Assembly (NCBI GenBank): GCA_017452165.1
Contig: JAFTMY010000060.1
Span: 1-35,808 of the forward strand
Direction of reading: 5' to 3'
From: Clostridia bacterium
GTDB taxonomy: Bacteria; Bacillota; Clostridia; Christensenellales; UBA1242
Length of the DNA: 35,808 bases
Made by a program: the position numbers and the translations under genes. Positions 15,001 to 21,000 of the stretch are shown piece after piece. The stretch's first letter is position 1. Each line of letters opens with the position of its first letter. Under the pieces are notes generated by a model that did no database searches, was not told the origin of the DNA, and was given only the letters and a program-made list of their open reading frames with translations.

Positions 15001-18000
15001 ATATTGTTGACGAAGAAGAAATTTCTAAGAGACGTATTAATGAAGAAGAAATTTCTAAGAAACGTGTTGATGTTGAAGAACTTAAGAAAGGCTTAATTGA
15101 CGAAAGTGCAATCGCTGCTAAGTATAAAGATGTTGATGCGTTAAAAGAAGGTCTCGTAGATGTTGATGAAATCAAGAAAGGTTTAATTAGTGAAGAAGAA
15201 ATCACTAAGAAACAAACTAATATTGAAGAACTTAAACAACAATATAAACAACCTGAACTTATTAAGGCTAGAAAATTCAAAGCAAGCGATGTTACAAATA
15301 ATGATATCGATGCATACTTACATAAAGAAGAAAATGCTGAAGAATTTAAACGTCTTAAGAAAGAAGCAAAAGGCGGCGAAATTACAGACGGCGAAATTGA
15401 AAAATATCTTGATAGCAACCCTGAAATGAAAGCAGTAGTTGAAAGAGATGCTATTAGAAAGAAAGAACAATTTATTGTTGGATTCTATCAAGAAAGATAT
15501 GAAGTAAGTGATGAAGATATCTATAATGATGTAGCAAACGAAGAAACTTCAGCAAATGCAGGTCTTGTTGAAAAGATTAAGAGACAAAGAGTTACAAATG
15601 ATGAAGTTGATAAGTCTATGATTGCTGCCGTTAAGGCTGATGAAGGCTTACTTGAAGAAGTAAGAAAAGATGTTCTTGCTGGTGAAAATGCTGAGCATGA
15701 AAAAGAATATCAAGACGAAGTTAGAAGAGCTCAAGAACACAATAAACAAATTGATAAAGATGCTAATAACAAGAAAGAAATTGATTCTCATATTTCTAAG
15801 AGTTTTGCAACTTATCAAAGAAATATTGATAGTCTTAGCGGACAAGAAAACTTCATTAATAACAACACTGAAGCATTAAAGAATAGTATCTTTGCAAAAG
15901 CAAAAGAACAAAACTTAAGTGATGATGAAGCAACAAAACTTGCTGAAACATTCATTGCTAGTGGTGATAAAGAGTTATTAAAGAATAATAATATTTCTAA
16001 CGAAGATATTGAAAACTTCTCAAGAGATCAAAGATTAATTGATGTTTCAAGCAAACAATTAACCTCTGCTAAGAAGAAGTATAAAGACCAATTAAAGAAT
16101 GATATTAGTTCTAAACAAGAATTAAATGCTTATATTGATAAAAATTCATTTGCTAAACTCCTTAGCGATGACAATGTTAATAAAGCAGAAAATGAAGCAA
16201 TACTTAATGAAATCTATGGTAAAGATACCGTTGATTCATATAAGAGTGCTGAATTTAAGTTAGATGATAAGATTGATGTTAATACAATTTCTAAGAAACA
16301 TTCTTACTATGTTGACGAAAGCAAAGTAGATGATGCAGCAATCAGAAATTATCTCAACAAAAACCAAGATAAGAAAGCACAACTTGAAACAACTGTTACT
16401 GCATCAATTATGCAAGGTAAACTTACTGCTGATGAAGTTAAGACATATCTTGAAAATAACGTTGATGAAAGAAGAGTTGCTAGAGAAAATATTAAGGCTC
16501 GTAAAGAGGCTGAAGAATTTGGTTCAACAAGAAGATTTGAAACTCAAGAATTTGAACAAGAAGTTCAAGAAGAAGCAGCACCTGCTCCTCAAAGAAATTC
16601 AAGAGAACAACTTATCAGCAACATCAAAGCAAGAATTGCTAAGAAGAAATTTGTTGATACAGTTTATGCTTCTGAAGGTTCATTAATCTCAGTAGAACAG
16701 ATTCAAAACCACATGGCAAATTCTGAAGGCAGTGCTAAGAATGCAATGGCATTAGTTGATAGAATTGTTGGTGGTTCAGGAAATGCAGATGATATTACAC
16801 TCGCTGACATTTCTCCACAAAAATTCAATAGTAATACAAGAGCAAAACTCTTAGAACAAGCAAGAGCAAATAATGTTACACTTACAGATGATGAACTTAA
16901 GCAAACAGAAAATGATGCTATTAACACATTTGTAATGAACAAGTATGGTAAAGATATCAATGCTGAACTTTCAAGAGAAATGATGGCTCAACAAGCAGCA
17001 TTTGAATCAGGCACATACTATAAGGCTAAATCTAAACAAGAAATTATTAATGAATATGCTGGTAAACTCAGTTCATCTGAGAAATTCAAAGTAACTTCAG
17101 AAGCAAGAGATAATGCAATTGTTTCTAAGTATGTTGACGATAACGAAACTGCACTTCTTTCTGTTCAAGATGAAGTTAAGACTGATGCTTTAGTTGAAAA
17201 GAAGAAACAAATGGCTATGGGTGTTGATGGCTACGATAAGATTATCGCAGATATGGCTAGAGGTAATAAGAGAGAATATCAAAAGATTACTTCAGAATTC
17301 AAGAAAACACACTTAGGTATGGAATTCTCTGAACTTGACATCACCGAACAAAATAAATATCTTGCTAAGAAATATGGCAACCAAGTTTCAGATGATCTTG
17401 TTCAAAATAAATATCTTGAAGATTTAGTAAACAAAGGAATTATCACATCTTACGATGGTAATCCAAACAATACAATTAAAAATGCTAATGGTGAAATTGA
17501 TACAGAAGCCTTCAAAGCACTTAAAGTTCAACTTGCAAGTGAAAAAGGTAATATGTCAATTGAAGCATTCCTTACATCAGGTAAAGCAGATAAATTCTTA
17601 GCAGATACTAACAAGAGATCATACATCGAAAGCCTTGCTAATAAGAACGATGGTTCACTTGAAAGAAAAGTTATCTCTAATATGGATAACCAAGTATTTA
17701 ACAGTATGCAAAGAAAGATTTCTACTGATAATACTGAAGCATTAAATAATGTATTTGAAGAAGAAAAGAAATTAATTATTGCTGACAAAGTTGAAGAAAG
17801 AATGGAATCTAACAAGATTAATCCTATGACTGTTATTCCAGACGAATCTAAGATGGATGAAAAGCAACTTCGTGAATTTAATATCACAAAGATTATGCTT
17901 GGTAACCAAATTAGAGAAAATACTAACCCAGAAATATTAAAGAATATCTTAAGCAACTCAACACTTTCATTTGAAGACCAAGTATTAAGAGATATGGCTA

Positions 18001-21000
18001 AGGCTCAAAACATCGACATTTCTAAGTTTGAAATTGATGGTAAGATTAATAAACAATTATTACTTGATGAAATTGATTCAAGCACAGTTAATAATTACTT
18101 CAACAACAATATCGAAATGAAAGACAAAATGCTTTCTATCGGTGCTGGTGATTTAACTAAGACACTTAATAAGAACCAAATTCAAATCAAGAATATTGAA
18201 GCACTTAACAACAACGAAGACCTTAGAAACGAAGTTATCTTAAATCAACTTGGCAACAAGTATAGTAGTGTAAAACAACAAGAAGCATTAATCTTAAGAC
18301 ATATGAAGTCAACTAAGTCACTTTCAAGCGCTGAAAAGAGTGATATCGAAAGAGATGTAAGAAGACAACTTAAGGGTGAATTAATTGCTGAGTTAAGAAA
18401 ACAAGATAAGTCATTAGCATTAGCAAATAAATCAGATGCTGACCTTGCTTCAAGTATTTCAGATGAAGAACTTGATAACTTTATTAAGAGCAAGAACGTT
18501 TCAGATAATGAACTCGTTAAAACAGCATTATCTGCTGATGAAATTACAAATATTACTGAAAAAGTTAGAGCAAATAAAAATAACCAAGGTAAAGATGCAA
18601 CTGAGATTAATAACTTAATTAATCAAAAGATGCAAGAAGCAGCAAATGTTAAGATTGCTGAATCTATGGGAATTGATACCACAGGTAAAGACAACAATGC
18701 TATTTCTCAAGAAATTGCTAAATACAAGGCTGATAATAAACTTACTAATGGTCAAATCGCTCAACAAGTTCAAGTATTTAATAGACAAAAGAATCTTGTA
18801 ACTCAAAAACTTGCTCAAGAACATAATATGTATGAGTCAATCACTAATAATGAAATTTATGGTGATAACAACAATGTAATCAACAACTTCTTAATTTCTG
18901 AAAATGATAAGACTGTTCTTAAATCTCAAATTGAACAAGAAAATCCTGGAAAGACTAAGGCTCAAATCAATAGTATTTATAACAAAGAGTTAAATCTCAT
19001 GGCTACTGAAAAGATGGCTACTGCTATGGGTATTAAGGTTGGCAGAAAGGATAACGAATCTCGTGAAGCGTATGCTCAAAGACTCCAAGCAGAAGTTACA
19101 TCTAAGAACAAGAATTCAACAGAAGAACAAAAGAATGCTTATAGTCAAAAACTTCAAGAAATGGCAAACGTAGAAATTGCTTCTAAACTTGGATTATTCA
19201 CTAATAAGAAGACTTTAACAAAGCAAGAACTTAACAATGCTCTCATTTCTCAAACAAGACGTAAAGAGATTGAGAACCAAGTTAAGACTGAAAACTTTGG
19301 TAAATCTGATGAAGAAATTACAACTCTTGTTAATCAAAGAATTGAAACTGAAGCTAACGAAAAGATTGCTAGTGTATACAATGTAAACGGCGGTATGAAG
19401 AACGTTGATGCTAAACAGTTAGAAAGAAGCGTTGTTAAGACTGCTAAGAACGATAAAGATAGACTTATGCTTAGAATTGCTAAGGAAGAATATCTTGATA
19501 AAGATGGTAACATTAGAGAAGACAAGAAAGATGAAATCGCTACTGTTACTGAAAAGATTAAAGATACTAATAGTATCCCAGGCTTTAGAGAAAACCTTTA
19601 TACACAAGTTAAACGTGATATTAGTTACACATCTAAGATGTCTGATGACCAAATGAAACAATTCCTTGAAACTCAAGATATCATGAAGTCTGAAGACCTT
19701 GGTATTGAAAATGCCGCTAAGAATATGAGTGAATCAATCAATCAATTCTTCGCTGGTGTTAGAGAAGGTATTACTGAAGGTGTTCCAAGAGGATTCCAAA
19801 ACGTATTATTCAAAGTTACTAAGAGAACTCCTAATAACTCTGTTTCATACAACAACTGGAACTCTACAATCCAAAGACAAATTGCTGAGGTTAAGAGAGG
19901 TCAAGGTGCTTATAAAGACCTTACTGCTCAAGAACGTCAAGGTAAGATTGATGAACTTAAAGAAAAACTTATCTATAATGGTTCTAACAAGCCTGTAAAC
20001 TATAACACAATGACTGCTGAAGAAAAGAGACAATTCAAAGTTAACCAAACAAAACTTAAAGTTGAAGCAATGAAGACTAAGAGTTATAGTTATCTTAAGA
20101 ACCATCAAGCAAAGATTGATGGAACTAAGAATGCTGGTAGAAAAGCATTTATGGATAACTTCGGTTATGCATTTGGATTCAGTGGAAAACTTGCTAGTCA
20201 AGGTGTTAAAGAACAACATAAGAAAGACTTATCTGTAATGAAGGCTAAGATTTCTGAATACAACGCTATTAAGAATGTTACAGACTTCTCAGATCCTGCT
20301 AAATTTAAGGCTATGGCTAGAAAATTCTTAGGTGAAACAAGTGCTACTGATAGAATTATCGAAATCGGTTCTGCTGCTAATGTATCTGCTGCAGATAGAG
20401 TGAAGATGATTGAAGAAGCAATGGCTAAGAAATATAAAGCAGCATCTAGAAGAGTTGCTCGTGACAATGGTGTTTCTAAGAAAACATTCCTTGAAGAAAG
20501 AGGTATCGGCAACACAGTTGTTAGATACAAAGATGCTTCTAAGAGATACACAGCACTTAAATCTAACATTAATACACATATTCCTATTCCTGGACTTAAT
20601 GCTGCTATTAATGGTGCAGTTTATGGCGTTAGAAGAGCAATTGTTGCTAGTTACGATAGTCAAGACAGAAAGAACAATGGTAAAGTTAATAAAGCAACCA
20701 AGTTCTTATATGATAGAGTTTATGGCAGAAGAAGCGAAGATGGTAAGATTAATGCTCAAACATCTAAGAATATTCTCGCTATTAACGTAAGTAAGATTGA
20801 AGAATTAAATAGAACATTCAAAGGAACATCTTCTGAATATTCAGCAAAGGTTAAAGAAATTCTTGGACCAGTTGCTGCTGCTAAGGTATATGGTAAGAAA
20901 TTCAAACTTTATAACGAAGGTAGTGCCGTTGCTATTCAAAAGAGAGGCGTAATGCAAACTCTTGAAGGATTAATCGGTAAGGAAGAAAAGAGAATTAGAT

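Larger units (their letters stand above)
12400..16540 (+). repeat. R2: three copies of a second large protein repeat
   Basis: Copies start near 12765 (AISDYQTNVDGL), 14397 (TSLETYSKATQGL) and 15792 (KSFATYQRNIDSL). The first two share YHVDDSREKLR / YNVDNSREQLR. All three contain a pair of AYL/KYL motifs: VKAYLKSHKDVK near 13710, DAYLHKEE and EKYLDSNPE near 15310-15420, and RNYLNKNQDK and KTYLENNVDE near 16350-16460. The lead-in from about 12400 carries related 30-residue units with VRNNPELL and VRNNDAVL. Copy periods are about 1,630 and 1,395 bp; the third copy is about half length. A Pro/Ala linker follows. Confidence 0.75.
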
